From: Micromonosporaceae bacterium KJ-029
GTDB lineage: Bacteria; Actinomycetota; Actinomycetes; Mycobacteriales; Micromonosporaceae
DNA: 64,000 nucleotides
Direction: 5' to 3'
Assembly: GCA_005402585.1 (NCBI GenBank)
Contig: BIFP01000022.1
Coordinates: forward strand, 62,001-126,000
Under the pieces are notes generated by a model. It was not told where the DNA came from. It did no database searches and was given only the letters and a program-made list of their open reading frames with translations. The translations under genes and the position numbers were made by a program. Of this stretch, positions 26,414 to 35,263 are shown in pieces. The first letter of the stretch is position 1; each line of letters opens with the position of its first letter.

Positions 26414-27985
26414 ATGACCGCGAACACGCAGGGTCCGGAGCCGGCCGAGGTCGGCCCGGGCCTGGCCGAGCTGATCCGGGCGCAGGCCCGGCGGCACCCC
26501 GAAGCGGTCGCCGTGTCGGCCGGCGGCGTGGACCTCACCTACGGCGAGTTGGCGCGCCGCGCGGCCGGCGTGCGGGCGGCGGTGCGGGCGTACGGTGCCG
26601 GGCCTGAACGACCGGTGGCCGTGCTCGCGTCTCCCGGCGCGGACCTGGTCGTGGCGCTGGTCGGCGCGCTCAGCTCGGGGGCGCCGTTGATGTGCCTCGC
26701 CGGCGCCGGTACCGCGCACGCCGCGCTCAGCGATCTGGAGCCGGCGTGCGTGGTCACCGACTCGGGCCCGGACGATCAGGTGCGCCAGGCGGTCGGCGCG
26801 ACCGGCGTGCCCGTGCTGGACATCGCCGACATCCCCGGCGCCACCGACGCCCCGGTGTCCGCCGTCGCTCCGGACGCCACCGCGTACGTGGCGTACACGT
26901 CCGGCACCACCGGCCGGTCCAAGGGAATCCGGCAGACCCACGCCGCGCTGGCGCAGTTCACCGGATGGTTCGCCGCCGAATTCGGCATCGGTGCCGGCAC
27001 CCGGCTGGCGCAGTGGGCGGCGCCCGGCTACGACGCCTGCCTGGTCGAGGTGTTCGCGGCCCTACGCGCCGGCGCCACGCTGTGCCCGGTGCCACGGCGC
27101 GTACGCGTGGACCCGGATCGCCTGGTGCCGTGGTTGTCGCGCGAGCGCGTGACCGTGCTGCAGACCGTACCGAGCTTCGCCCGTGAACTGGAGCCGCTGC
27201 TCGTCGGCGCTCTGGCGCCGGCCCGGCTGGCCACCCTGCTGCTCGCCGGCGAGGCGCTGCCTGGTCCGCTCGCCGGCCGGCTCCGGGCGCGGCTGCCGCG
27301 GACCCGGCTGGTCAACCTGTACGGACCGACCGAGACCATTCTCGCCACCTGGCACGAGGTGTCCGCCGCGGACACCGGTCCCGGCACCGTCGCGATCGGC
27401 CGTCCCATCCCCGGACGCGAACTGCTCGTGCTGGACGATCGGGACGGTCCGTGCCCGCCCGGGGAAATCGGTCACCTGGTGATCAGCAGCCGGTACGTCA
27501 CCACCGGGTACGTGGGTGCGGCGGCCGCGGACAACGCGGTGTTCCGGCCACCGGCCGGCGCCGACGGCCTCGCCCCGCACTATTGGACCGGCGACCTCGG
27601 CCGGTGGCGCCCGGACGGTGTGCTGGAGTTCCACGGCCGCCGGGACCTGCAGATCAAGATGTACGGCACCCGCATCGAGCTCGCCGACGTCGAGGCCGCC
27701 CTGTCCGCGGACGCAGCCGTGGCCGCCTGCGCCGTGGTGCCCGTGACCGGTGCCGACGGCCTGCTCGTCCGCCTCGACGCCTACGTCGTACCCGGGCCCG
27801 GCGGGACCCCCGACCGCTGGCGCTCGGCCCTGCGCCACCGGTTCGACGATGCCGTCCTGCCGGTCGCCTTCACCACCGTGGATTCCCTGCCGCGCAACAC
27901 CGGCGGCAAGGTCGACCGGCGCGCCTTGGCCGGGCTCCGTACAGGAAGAACGAAGCACCGCGATCCGATGGAGTGTGCACAGTGA
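26414..27985 (+). CDS. Free-standing NRPS adenylation enzyme (SgcC1-like)
   Basis: 523 residues, a single adenylation domain with no fused PCP or C domain. Core motifs are seen in order: AYTSGTTGRSKGI (A3), GYDACLVEV (A4 region, with the aspartate that binds the amino group), NLYGPTE (A5), YWTGDLGRW (A7), GRRDLQIKMYGTRIEL (A8) and NTGGKVDRR with the A10 lysine. It should activate the aminomutase product as an acyl-adenylate and load the free PCP at 43217-43465, as SgcC1 does with (S)-beta-tyrosine in C-1027. It is preceded by GGAAAGGAGG and overlaps the aminomutase gene (GTGA). The substrate is inferred from the neighbour. Confidence 0.92.
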   Translation: MTANTQGPEPAEVGPGLAELIRAQARRHPEAVAVSAGGVDLTYGELARRAAGVRAAVRAYGAGPERPVAVLASPGADLVVALVGALSSGAPLMCLAGAGTAHAALSDLEPACVVTDSGPDDQVRQAVGATGVPVLDIADIPGATDAPVSAVAPDATAYVAYTSGTTGRSKGIRQTHAALAQFTGWFAAEFGIGAGTRLAQWAAPGYDACLVEVFAALRAGATLCPVPRRVRVDPDRLVPWLSRERVTVLQTVPSFARELEPLLVGALAPARLATLLLAGEALPGPLAGRLRARLPRTRLVNLYGPTETILATWHEVSAADTGPGTVAIGRPIPGRELLVLDDRDGPCPPGEIGHLVISSRYVTTGYVGAAAADNAVFRPPAGADGLAPHYWTGDLGRWRPDGVLEFHGRRDLQIKMYGTRIELADVEAALSADAAVAACAVVPVTGADGLLVRLDAYVVPGPGGTPDRWRSALRHRFDDAVLPVAFTTVDSLPRNTGGKVDRRALAGLRTGRTKHRDPMECAQ

Positions 27986-29589
27986 CCCTTGTCGAGACCG
28001 AGACAACCGTCGACTTCGACGGCGAGACCGTCGGCGTGCCCGACGTATGGAAGGTCGCCGTGGACCGCGTCCGATGCGGCGTGAACCGGGACGCGCTGGG
28101 CCGGGCGGCGAGCAGCCGGGCGATGTTCGAGGACACCGTGCGACGCGGTGAGCCGGTGTACGGCGTCACCACCGGCTACGGCGAGATGGTCTACATGCTG
28201 GTGGACACCTCGAAGGAGGTGGAACTCCAGACCAACCTCGTGCGCAGTCACAGCGCGGGGGTGGGGCCGGACTTCGCCGAGGACGAGGCCCGGGCCATCG
28301 TGGCGGCCCGACTCAATGCCCTTGCCAAGGGGTATTCCGCGGTCCGCCCCGAGGTGCTGGAGCGGCTGGCGCTGTACCTGAACGCGGGTCTGACGCCAGC
28401 CATCCCGCAGATCGGCTCGCTGGGTGCGAGCGGTGACCTGGCTCCGCTGGCACACATCGCCTCCACCCTCATCGGCGAGGGCTACCTGCTGCGTGGCGGT
28501 TCCCGCGTGCCGACCGGTCCCGTGCTGCGCGAGCTGGGCATCGAGCCGCTGGAACTCCGATTCAAGGAGGGCCTCTCGCTGATCAACGGCACCTCGGGTA
28601 TGACCGGTCTGGGCTGCCTGGTGGCCAAACGCGCGCTGGACCAGGTGCGCCAGGCGGAGATCGTCACCGCGCTGGTGCTGGAGACCCTGCGTGCGTCGAC
28701 CAGTCCGTTCCTTGCCGAGGGCCACGACATCGCGCGCCCGCACCGCGGGCAGATCGACACCGCGGCGAACATGCGGACCCTGATGCGGGGCAGCCGGCTG
28801 GCGCTGAACCACGTGGACCTCCGCCAGCAGCTGCAGGCGACCGAGCGGGCCGCGAACGGCGTCTCCCGGGCGGAGGTCTACATGCAGAAGGCGTACACGC
28901 TGCGGGCCATCCCGCAGGTGGTGGGCGCCGTCCGGGACACCGTGTACCACGCCATGGAGAAGCTGGAGACCGAGGTCAACTCGGCCAACGACAATCCGCT
29001 GTACTTCGTCGGGAAGGAGGTCTTCCACGGCGCCAACTTCCACGGCCAGCCGATCGCCTTCGTGATGGACTTCCTGACCATCGCGCTCACCCAGCTCGGG
29101 GTGCTCTCCGAGCGGCGCACCAACCGGCTGCTGAACCGGCATCTCAGCGACGGGCTGCCGGAGTTCCTCGTGGCCGGCGACCCCGGCTTGAACAGCGGGT
29201 TCGCCGGCGCGCAGTACCCGGCCACCGCGCTGGTCGCGGAGAACCGCACCATCGGTCCGGCCAGCACGCAGAGCGTGCCGTCCAACGGCGACAACCAGGA
29301 CGTGGTCAGCATGGGCCTGATCGCCGCCCGCAACAGCCGGCGCGTGCTGGAGAACAACGACCGCATCCTCGCCGTGGAGTTCCTGGCCGCGGCACAGGCG
29401 GTCGACCTGCGGGGCTGTTCCGACGGGCTGAGTCCGGCGGCCCGGGCCACCTACGAGGCCGTCCGCGGCCTCGTGCCCACGTTGGATGAGGACAGGTACA
29501 TGTCGGACGACATCGAGCGGGTTGCCGGGGCGCTGTCGTGCGGAATGTTCCTCACGGAGTTGGAGCGGGCCGATGTCGTGCTGCGGTGA
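27982..29589 (+). CDS. MIO-dependent tyrosine 2,3-aminomutase (SgcC4-like)
   Basis: 535 residues of the aromatic ammonia-lyase/aminomutase superfamily. The MIO cofactor forms from Ala149-Ser150-Gly151 in GSLGASGDLAPLA. The catalytic tyrosine corresponds to Tyr60 (VYGVTTGYG), and His90 in LVRSHSAG sits where SgcC4 has His93, a residue contacting the tyrosine hydroxyl; the three-residue offset is constant at all three sites. The length is close to SgcC4. It therefore most likely turns L-tyrosine into beta-tyrosine. It is coupled to the adenylation gene. Plain ammonia-lyase activity cannot be excluded by sequence, but the adenylation partner favours a mutase. Confidence 0.93.
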   Translation: MTLVETETTVDFDGETVGVPDVWKVAVDRVRCGVNRDALGRAASSRAMFEDTVRRGEPVYGVTTGYGEMVYMLVDTSKEVELQTNLVRSHSAGVGPDFAEDEARAIVAARLNALAKGYSAVRPEVLERLALYLNAGLTPAIPQIGSLGASGDLAPLAHIASTLIGEGYLLRGGSRVPTGPVLRELGIEPLELRFKEGLSLINGTSGMTGLGCLVAKRALDQVRQAEIVTALVLETLRASTSPFLAEGHDIARPHRGQIDTAANMRTLMRGSRLALNHVDLRQQLQATERAANGVSRAEVYMQKAYTLRAIPQVVGAVRDTVYHAMEKLETEVNSANDNPLYFVGKEVFHGANFHGQPIAFVMDFLTIALTQLGVLSERRTNRLLNRHLSDGLPEFLVAGDPGLNSGFAGAQYPATALVAENRTIGPASTQSVPSNGDNQDVVSMGLIAARNSRRVLENNDRILAVEFLAAAQAVDLRGCSDGLSPAARATYEAVRGLVPTLDEDRYMSDDIERVAGALSCGMFLTELERADVVLR

Positions 29590-30277
29590 CCGGGGTACCG
29601 GGCGGTCCACCAGCGAAGTCCTGGCCGACCGGGCGCAGTGGCTGACCGCCCGCAAGGCGCTGCTGGAGCGGGAGCGGGAGCTGACCAGGGCCCGCGACGC
29701 GGTGACCCGGGAGCGGCAGGCGCTGCCCATGCTGACAGTCGACGCGGACTACACCTTCACCGCCCTGGGCGGGCGCCGACTGAGCCTGCTGGACCTGTTC
29801 GAGGGCCGGCGCCAGCTCATCACGTACCACTTCATGGGTTCACTGGAAGGGTACGGCTGGTGTCCGATCTGCTCTTTCTGGGTGGACAACATCGGTCACT
29901 TGGCACACCTGCACGCCCGTGACACGACGCTGGTGGTGGTGTCACCGGAGCCGCCGGCAGAGACGGAGCTGTTCGTCGAGCGGATGGGCTGGACCGTGCC
30001 GTTCGTCTCCTGCCACGGCACCACCTTCTACGAGGACTTCCACGTCAGCCTCGACGACGGCGCGGAGCCGGAGGTACCCGGAGTCAGCACGTTCCTGCGC
30101 GTCGGCGACGAGGTGCGCTACGCCTACTCCACCTACCGGCGCGGCAGCGACCTGCTCAACAACACCTACAACTACCTCGACCTCACCCCGCTGGGCCGCC
30201 AGGAGGATCACCTGGAGGACAAGATGGACTGGGTCCGCCACCACGACGACTACGGACAGGCGGCGGCCACATCATGA
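29573..30277 (+). CDS. DUF899 thioredoxin-like protein
   Basis: About 234 residues. A thioredoxin-like fold with the CxxC motif in YGWCPICSFWVDN, followed by HLHARDTTLVVVSPEP and a C-terminal YNYLDLTPLGRQ block, places it in the DUF899 family. Members are presumed redox proteins. The start ATG at 29573 lies inside the aminomutase 3' end with GGAG upstream, and the gene overlaps the aminotransferase by ATGA, so it is fully embedded in the operon. A reductive or protective role near the enediyne is possible; nothing in the sequence fixes it. Confidence 0.82.
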   Translation: MSCCGDRGTGRSTSEVLADRAQWLTARKALLERERELTRARDAVTRERQALPMLTVDADYTFTALGGRRLSLLDLFEGRRQLITYHFMGSLEGYGWCPICSFWVDNIGHLAHLHARDTTLVVVSPEPPAETELFVERMGWTVPFVSCHGTTFYEDFHVSLDDGAEPEVPGVSTFLRVGDEVRYAYSTYRRGSDLLNNTYNYLDLTPLGRQEDHLEDKMDWVRHHDDYGQAAATS

Positions 30278-31443
30278 TCAACGTGTTTCAGCCGTCCCTC
30301 GGCGAGGCGGAGCTGAGCGCCGTCGCCGAGGTGTTCGCCAGCAACTGGGTCGGCAAGGGATCGCGCACCGCCGCGTTCGAGGCCGCCTTCGCCAGCCACC
30401 TCGGCGTGGACACGGGCCGGGTGACGGCGGTGAACTCGTGCACCGAGGCGACGTTCATCGCCATGCAACTCGCCGGCGTGGCCCCCGGCACCGACGTCGT
30501 GCTGCCGACCGTGAGCTTCGTCGGCGCGGGCAACGCGGTGGCGGCGCACGGCGGTCGTCCGGTCTTCTGCGACGTGGATCCGCACACCCTCAACCCGACT
30601 GTCGACGACATAGCGGCGGCACTCACACCGCGCACCCGGGCAGTGCTGGCGCTGCACTACGGTGGCCGGCCCGGTGACGTGGCGGGCATCGCCGAGTTGT
30701 GCCGGGAACGCGGGATCCTGCTCATCGAAGACGCCGCCTGTGCGGTGGACTCCACCGTGGGCGACATGGCCTGCGGCACGCTCGGCGACATCGGCGTGTG
30801 GAGCTTCGACGCGCAGAAGATCGTCGTGGCCGGAGACGGCGGCATGCTCTCCGCACGCGATCCCGACCTGGTAGCGCGGGCCGCCAAGCTCGCGTACTTC
30901 GGCCTGGAGCAGTTCAGCGGCTTCTCCCAGGCCCGGCTCTCGGCGTCCCGCTGGTGGGACTTTGACATCTCGTCGTTCTCTCGGCGTTCCATCATGAACG
31001 ACATGCAGGCCGCCGTCGGCCTGGTGCAACTGGGCCGGCTGCCGGAGTTCGCCGACCGGCGGCGGCAGGTCGCGGCCCGCTACGACAGTGGCCTCGCCGA
31101 CGTGCCCGGTCTGACCCTGCCCCCGCCGCTGCCACCGAACCAGCGCAGCTCGTACTACCTGTACTGGGTGCAGATGGACGAGGGAATCCGCGACGACGTG
31201 GCCGGCGACCTGTACGCCCAGGGCATCTACACGACGTTCCGCTACCCCGTCCTGCACCGGGTGAGCGCGTACGGGTCGACGGCGCGGCTGCCCCGGGCCG
31301 AGTGGGCCGCCGAGCGCACCCTCTGCCTGCCGCTTCACCAGGCGCTCACCGACGACGACGTGGACGCGGTCGTCGCGGCGCTGCGCGCATCCCTCACCCG
31401 ACGGCTCGGCCGGCGCACCCTCTCGGCGGGAGGCACCAGATGA
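30274..31443 (+). CDS. Sugar aminotransferase, DegT/DnrJ/EryC1 family
   Basis: 389 residues, PLP-dependent. The PLP lysine is Lys182 in SFDAQKIVVAGDGGML; VNSCTEATFIAM, TVSFVGAGNAV and LLIEDAACAVDS are standard family blocks. It should transfer an amino group to a 4-keto (or 3-keto) dTDP-sugar. With a 3-dehydrase and 2,3-dehydratase in the cluster and N-methyltransferases directly downstream, a SpnR-like C-4 transamination is the best guess. It overlaps both neighbours by four bases. Confidence 0.92.
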   Translation: MINVFQPSLGEAELSAVAEVFASNWVGKGSRTAAFEAAFASHLGVDTGRVTAVNSCTEATFIAMQLAGVAPGTDVVLPTVSFVGAGNAVAAHGGRPVFCDVDPHTLNPTVDDIAAALTPRTRAVLALHYGGRPGDVAGIAELCRERGILLIEDAACAVDSTVGDMACGTLGDIGVWSFDAQKIVVAGDGGMLSARDPDLVARAAKLAYFGLEQFSGFSQARLSASRWWDFDISSFSRRSIMNDMQAAVGLVQLGRLPEFADRRRQVAARYDSGLADVPGLTLPPPLPPNQRSSYYLYWVQMDEGIRDDVAGDLYAQGIYTTFRYPVLHRVSAYGSTARLPRAEWAAERTLCLPLHQALTDDDVDAVVAALRASLTRRLGRRTLSAGGTR

Positions 31444-32186
31444 GCGGCGCGCCCGCGGTGACCTCGGCCGCATACGACGCCGACGTGGCCGAGATCTACG
31501 ATCTGCTGTACGCGGGACGGGGCAAGAACTTCGCTGCCGAGGCGGACGCCGTCACGCGGGTGGTCCGGGACCGCCGGCCGCAGGCCCGGTCCGTGCTGGA
31601 CGTGGCCTGCGGGACCGGCGAGCACCTGCGGCGGCTGGCGGCGGCCTTCCCGGAGGTGGCCGGACTGGAGCTCTCCCCGGCGATGTGCACGGTGGCGGAG
31701 GCCAAGCTGCCGTCCGGCGTCGTCCACGCCGGCGACATGCGGTCATTCGCGCTGGGCCGCAGATTCGACGCCGTGTGCATCCTGACCGGCACCATCGGCT
31801 ACGCCCGCGACCTCGACGAGCTCTGCGTGACGGTGCGGACGATGGCCTCGCACCTCGTCCCCGGCGGCGTACTGGTGATCGACCCGTGGTGGTCCCCGGA
31901 CACCTTCCTCGACGGGCACGTCGCCCATGACATGGTCCGCGACGACACCCGTACCGTCGTACGGGTGTCGCACTCGACGCGGCACGGGCCCGCGACACGG
32001 CACGAGGCGCACTACGTCGTCGCGGACGGCGACGGCATCCGACACTTCTCCCATGTGCAGATGCTGACCCTGTTCACCCGGGGTGACTATCTCGACGCGC
32101 TGCGGTCGGCCGGCTGCACCGCCGAACACCTCACCGACGCCGGCGGCCTGCCCGGCCGCGGCCTGTTCGCCGGGGTTCTCCGATGA
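31440..32186 (+). CDS. SAM-dependent aminosugar N-methyltransferase (copy 1)
   Basis: 248 residues. The class I methyltransferase motif I is SVLDVACGTGEHL, and the substrate side has GGVLVIDPWWSPDTFLDGH, the PWW...P..F.DG block of DesVI/TylM1/SpnS N-methyltransferases. These methylate the amino group of dTDP-aminosugars, often twice. It overlaps the aminotransferase upstream and the second copy downstream, so the three genes form an amination-methylation unit. It has no membrane or extra domain. Confidence 0.88.
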   Translation: MSGAPAVTSAAYDADVAEIYDLLYAGRGKNFAAEADAVTRVVRDRRPQARSVLDVACGTGEHLRRLAAAFPEVAGLELSPAMCTVAEAKLPSGVVHAGDMRSFALGRRFDAVCILTGTIGYARDLDELCVTVRTMASHLVPGGVLVIDPWWSPDTFLDGHVAHDMVRDDTRTVVRVSHSTRHGPATRHEAHYVVADGDGIRHFSHVQMLTLFTRGDYLDALRSAGCTAEHLTDAGGLPGRGLFAGVLR

Positions 32187-32896
32187 TCTACACCGCCGAG
32201 TTCGCCGAGGTCTACGAGTTCATCTACCACAACAGGGGCAAGGACTGGGCCGCCGAGGCGGAGTCCCTGACCCGGTTGATCCGCGACCGGCGCCCGGGGG
32301 CCACCAGCCTGCTCGATGTGGCCTGCGGGACGGGCGCGCACCTGGCCACCTTCGCCGGTTGCTTCGACGAGGTGGCCGGCGTGGAGCTGTCCGAGCCGAT
32401 GCGCGCGGCGGCCCTGGCGCGCCTGCCCGGGGTGCCCGTGCACGCCGGCGACATGCGCAACTTCCGGCTGAACCGCCGCTTCGACGCGGTCACCTGCATG
32501 TTCAACGCCATCGCCTACCTGGGCTCGGTGGCCGAGCTGCGCCAGGCGGTGTGGTCCATGGCGCAGCACCTGGAGCCGGGCGGCGTGCTGGTGGTGGAGC
32601 CGTGGTGGTTCCCCGAGCGGTTCCTCGACGGTCACCTGGCCGTCGACTCCGGCACCGACGGGACGCGAGCGGTCGCCCGGATGTCACACACCACCCGAAC
32701 CGGGCGGATGTCCCACCTGGAGGTGCGGTTCCTGGTGGCGGACGCGGGCGGCATCCGGGACTTCACCCAGACGTCGCACCTCATGCTGTTCACCCGCGAC
32801 GAGTACCTGGGCGCGTTCGCGGACGCCGGCTGCCCGGCCGAGTACCTGGACGGCGGGCTGACCGGGCGCGGTCTGTTCGTCGGGCAGCGCGGCTGA
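32183..32896 (+). CDS. SAM-dependent aminosugar N-methyltransferase (copy 2)
   Basis: 237 residues, a tandem paralogue of the gene before it: SLLDVACGTGAHL, VHAGDMRNFRLNRRFDAV and PGGVLVVEPWWFPERFLDGH line up block by block. DesVI-type enzymes usually perform both methylations alone, so a second copy is unusual; it may act on another amine, such as that of beta-tyrosine or a second sugar, or carry out the second methylation. It overlaps copy 1 by ATGA. Both copies look intact, with full motif I and the C-terminal FTRDEYLGAFADAGC block. Confidence 0.88.
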   Translation: MIYTAEFAEVYEFIYHNRGKDWAAEAESLTRLIRDRRPGATSLLDVACGTGAHLATFAGCFDEVAGVELSEPMRAAALARLPGVPVHAGDMRNFRLNRRFDAVTCMFNAIAYLGSVAELRQAVWSMAQHLEPGGVLVVEPWWFPERFLDGHLAVDSGTDGTRAVARMSHTTRTGRMSHLEVRFLVADAGGIRDFTQTSHLMLFTRDEYLGAFADAGCPAEYLDGGLTGRGLFVGQRG

Positions 32897-32910
32897 GACG
32901 AAGGAGAGCG

Positions 32911-33894
32911 ATGATGCGCTACACCCGACTCGGCCGTACCGCCCTGGAGGTCAGCCCACTGTGCCTGGGCACGCTCAACCTCGGTGTGCGCACCACGCGC
33001 GAGGAGGCGTTCCGCCTCATGGACGAGGCGCTGGAGCATGGCATCAACTTCTTCGACACGGCGAACCACTACGGCTGGCAGGTGCACCGGGGGTTGACCG
33101 AGGAGCTCATCGGCGCATGGTTCGCCCGGGGCGACCGCCGGCGGGAGAAGGTGGTGCTGAGTACCAAGGTGTTCAACCCGATGAGCGACTGGCCCAACGA
33201 CCGCGGGCTGTCCGCCCGGCACATCGTCGCCTCCTGCGAGGACTCCCTGCGCCGGCTCCGCACCGACTGGATCGACCTATATCACATGCACCACTTCGAT
33301 CCGAACGCCGGCTGGGACGAGATCTGGCAGGCGATGGAGGTGCTGACCGGACAGGGCAAGATCCGGTACGTCGGCTCCTCGAACTTCGCCGGGTGGCACA
33401 TCGCGGCGGCACGGGAGACGGCCACCCGGCGCGGTCACCTCGGGATCGTCGCCGAGCAGTGCGCCTACAACCTGGTGGCCCGGCAGGCCGAGGCGGAGGT
33501 GATCCCGGCGGCTCAGGCGTACGGCGTCGGGGTGTTCGCCTGGTCCCCGCTGCACGGCGGGCTGCTCGGTGGCGCGCTTCGGAAGCTGGCTGACGGCACC
33601 GCGGTGAAGACGGCGCAGGGGCGCGCGATGCGGACCCTGGAGGACCGCTACGAGGCCGTCGCCGACTACGAGAAGTACTGCGCCGGTATCGGGCTGGACC
33701 CGGCCGAGGTGGCGCTCGCCTGGGTGTTGGGCCGTCCCGGACTGACCGGCGCGGTGATCGGTCCACGCACCGTGGCGCACCTGCACGGTGCCCTCGCCGC
33801 GCTGGACAGCCCGCTCGACCCCGCGGTGATCCGGCGCCTGGACGAGCTGTTTCCCCCGGTCGGCGCCGCCGCCAGCCCCCCGGCGACCTGGTGA
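32911..33894 (+). CDS. Aldo/keto reductase, sugar 3-ketoreductase type
   Basis: 327 residues, TIM-barrel aldo/keto reductase with FFDTANHYGW (catalytic Asp/Tyr), the lysine in VLSTKVFNP and the histidine in WIDLYHMHHFDP. In deoxysugar pathways this family (EryBII/TylC1 type) reduces the 3-keto group left by the 2,3-dehydratase, giving a C-3 configuration different from that made by Gfo/Idh-type reductases. Since a Gfo/Idh reductase is also present (53888-54874), this enzyme may belong to a second sugar. The ATG at 32911 follows GAAGGAGAG. Confidence 0.85.
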   Translation: MMRYTRLGRTALEVSPLCLGTLNLGVRTTREEAFRLMDEALEHGINFFDTANHYGWQVHRGLTEELIGAWFARGDRRREKVVLSTKVFNPMSDWPNDRGLSARHIVASCEDSLRRLRTDWIDLYHMHHFDPNAGWDEIWQAMEVLTGQGKIRYVGSSNFAGWHIAAARETATRRGHLGIVAEQCAYNLVARQAEAEVIPAAQAYGVGVFAWSPLHGGLLGGALRKLADGTAVKTAQGRAMRTLEDRYEAVADYEKYCAGIGLDPAEVALAWVLGRPGLTGAVIGPRTVAHLHGALAALDSPLDPAVIRRLDELFPPVGAAASPPATW

Positions 33895-33924
33895 ATCACC
33901 TCGAACCCGAAGGAGAGACCCGCC

Positions 33925-35199
33925 ATGCGTGTCCTGTTCGTCGCTCCCCCGGACCTGAAGTCACACCTGTACATCATGACGCCGCTGGCCTGGGCGTTGC
34001 GTACCGCCGGCCATGATGTGCGCGTCGCCTGCCAGCCGGACTCGACCGAGGCGTTGGCGCAGGCCGGGCTCACCGCCGTCCTGGCCGGTGAGCCGATGGC
34101 CGAGACGCTGGCCGAGGTCGACGAGGAGTCCGAACCGCCGAAGCGCCAGTCCGCACCGGCCACGCTGCCGGTGCAGACCGACTACGCCCGTGACGATCCG
34201 TACGCCGAACTCGAGTACCTCACCACCAACCTTTTGCCGTTCCTGTACACCGACGCGATGCTCACCGATCTGATCGGTTTCGCCCGCGCCTGGCGGCCGG
34301 ACCTGGTGCTCTGGGACGCGATGACCTACGCCGGCCCGGTGGTGGCCCGTGCCAGCGGCGCGGCGCACGCGCGCATCCTGTTCGGCACGGACGCCTTCGT
34401 GCAGCTCTGGGAGGCGGTCCGGGCAGCCGGCGCCCCCCGGCCGGACCCGATGCGCGCCTGGCTGGAGCCGCTGCTGCGCACGCACGGCGGCGGTCCGTTC
34501 GCCGACGATGTCGTGCTCGGCCAGTGGACGATCGACACCATGCCGCCGTGGACCTGGCGCCCCAGCTCACCGCATTACGTCCCGATGCGTCAACTGGCCT
34601 TCAACGGCCCCTCGGTGGTGCCGCGGTGGCTCTACGAACCGCCGGCCCGGCCGCGGGTCTGCATCACGCTGGGCATGACCCACCGCGAGGCGGGCGTCGC
34701 CGAAGCCTCCGCCGCGGACCTGCTCGAGGCGGTGGGCGACCTCGACGTCGAGGTGGTCGCCACGATGAGCGCCGAGCAGCTCGCCGCGGTGCCGCGGGTA
34801 CCGGACAACGTCCGGGTGGTCGACTTCGTGCCGATGAATGTCCTGCTACCGACGTGCAGCGCCATCGTGCACCACGGGGGCTCCTCGACGATGGCCTCGG
34901 CCTTCGAGCACGCCGTACCGCAGCTCATCGTGCCGAGCGCGTACTGGAGCGAGAAGTGGTTCGGCCCGGTGGCGCAGGCGAACGGGCTACAGGAGCGGGG
35001 CGCCGGGGTGTGGCTGGCCTACGACTCCGATCACCTCACCGCCGCGGGGCTCCGCGAACACCTGCTGCGGGTGCTGAAGGACCCGTCGTTCAAGGAGAAC
35101 GCGATCCGCCTGCGTACGGAGATGATGGGTCTGCCCACGCCCAACGACGTGGTGCCCGCCGTCGAGAAGCTGACCGCGGCCTACCGCCCGGTGGCCTGA
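33925..35199 (+). CDS. Glycosyltransferase, GT-B fold, UGT/GT1 type (first)
   Basis: 424 residues with the N-terminal MRVLFVAPPDLKSHLYIMTPLAWALRTAGH start of macrolide/enediyne glycosyltransferases and the C-terminal nucleotide-sugar site NVRVVDFVPMNVLLPTCSAIVHHGGSSTMASAFEHAVPQL. The acceptor-domain arrangement resembles DesVII/CalG-like enzymes. No auxiliary DesVIII-type partner was seen. It ends the aminosugar operon, so it is the likely transferase for the dimethylamino sugar. GAAGGAGAGACC precedes the ATG. Confidence 0.93.
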   Translation: MRVLFVAPPDLKSHLYIMTPLAWALRTAGHDVRVACQPDSTEALAQAGLTAVLAGEPMAETLAEVDEESEPPKRQSAPATLPVQTDYARDDPYAELEYLTTNLLPFLYTDAMLTDLIGFARAWRPDLVLWDAMTYAGPVVARASGAAHARILFGTDAFVQLWEAVRAAGAPRPDPMRAWLEPLLRTHGGGPFADDVVLGQWTIDTMPPWTWRPSSPHYVPMRQLAFNGPSVVPRWLYEPPARPRVCITLGMTHREAGVAEASAADLLEAVGDLDVEVVATMSAEQLAAVPRVPDNVRVVDFVPMNVLLPTCSAIVHHGGSSTMASAFEHAVPQLIVPSAYWSEKWFGPVAQANGLQERGAGVWLAYDSDHLTAAGLREHLLRVLKDPSFKENAIRLRTEMMGLPTPNDVVPAVEKLTAAYRPVA

Positions 35200-35204
35200 G
35201 GTAC

Positions 35205-35252
35205 GGCTGTGCGCCGCCGCGGGGACGGGGGATCCGGCGGAGGCGCACAGCC
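35205..35252. terminator. Hairpin between convergent genes
   Basis: GGCTGTGCGCC (35205-35215) pairs with GGCGCACAGCC (35242-35252). It sits between the first glycosyltransferase (+) and the DDN-type gene (-) and can serve both. Confidence 0.65.
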
Positions 35253-35263
35253 TGTTCAGGGGG

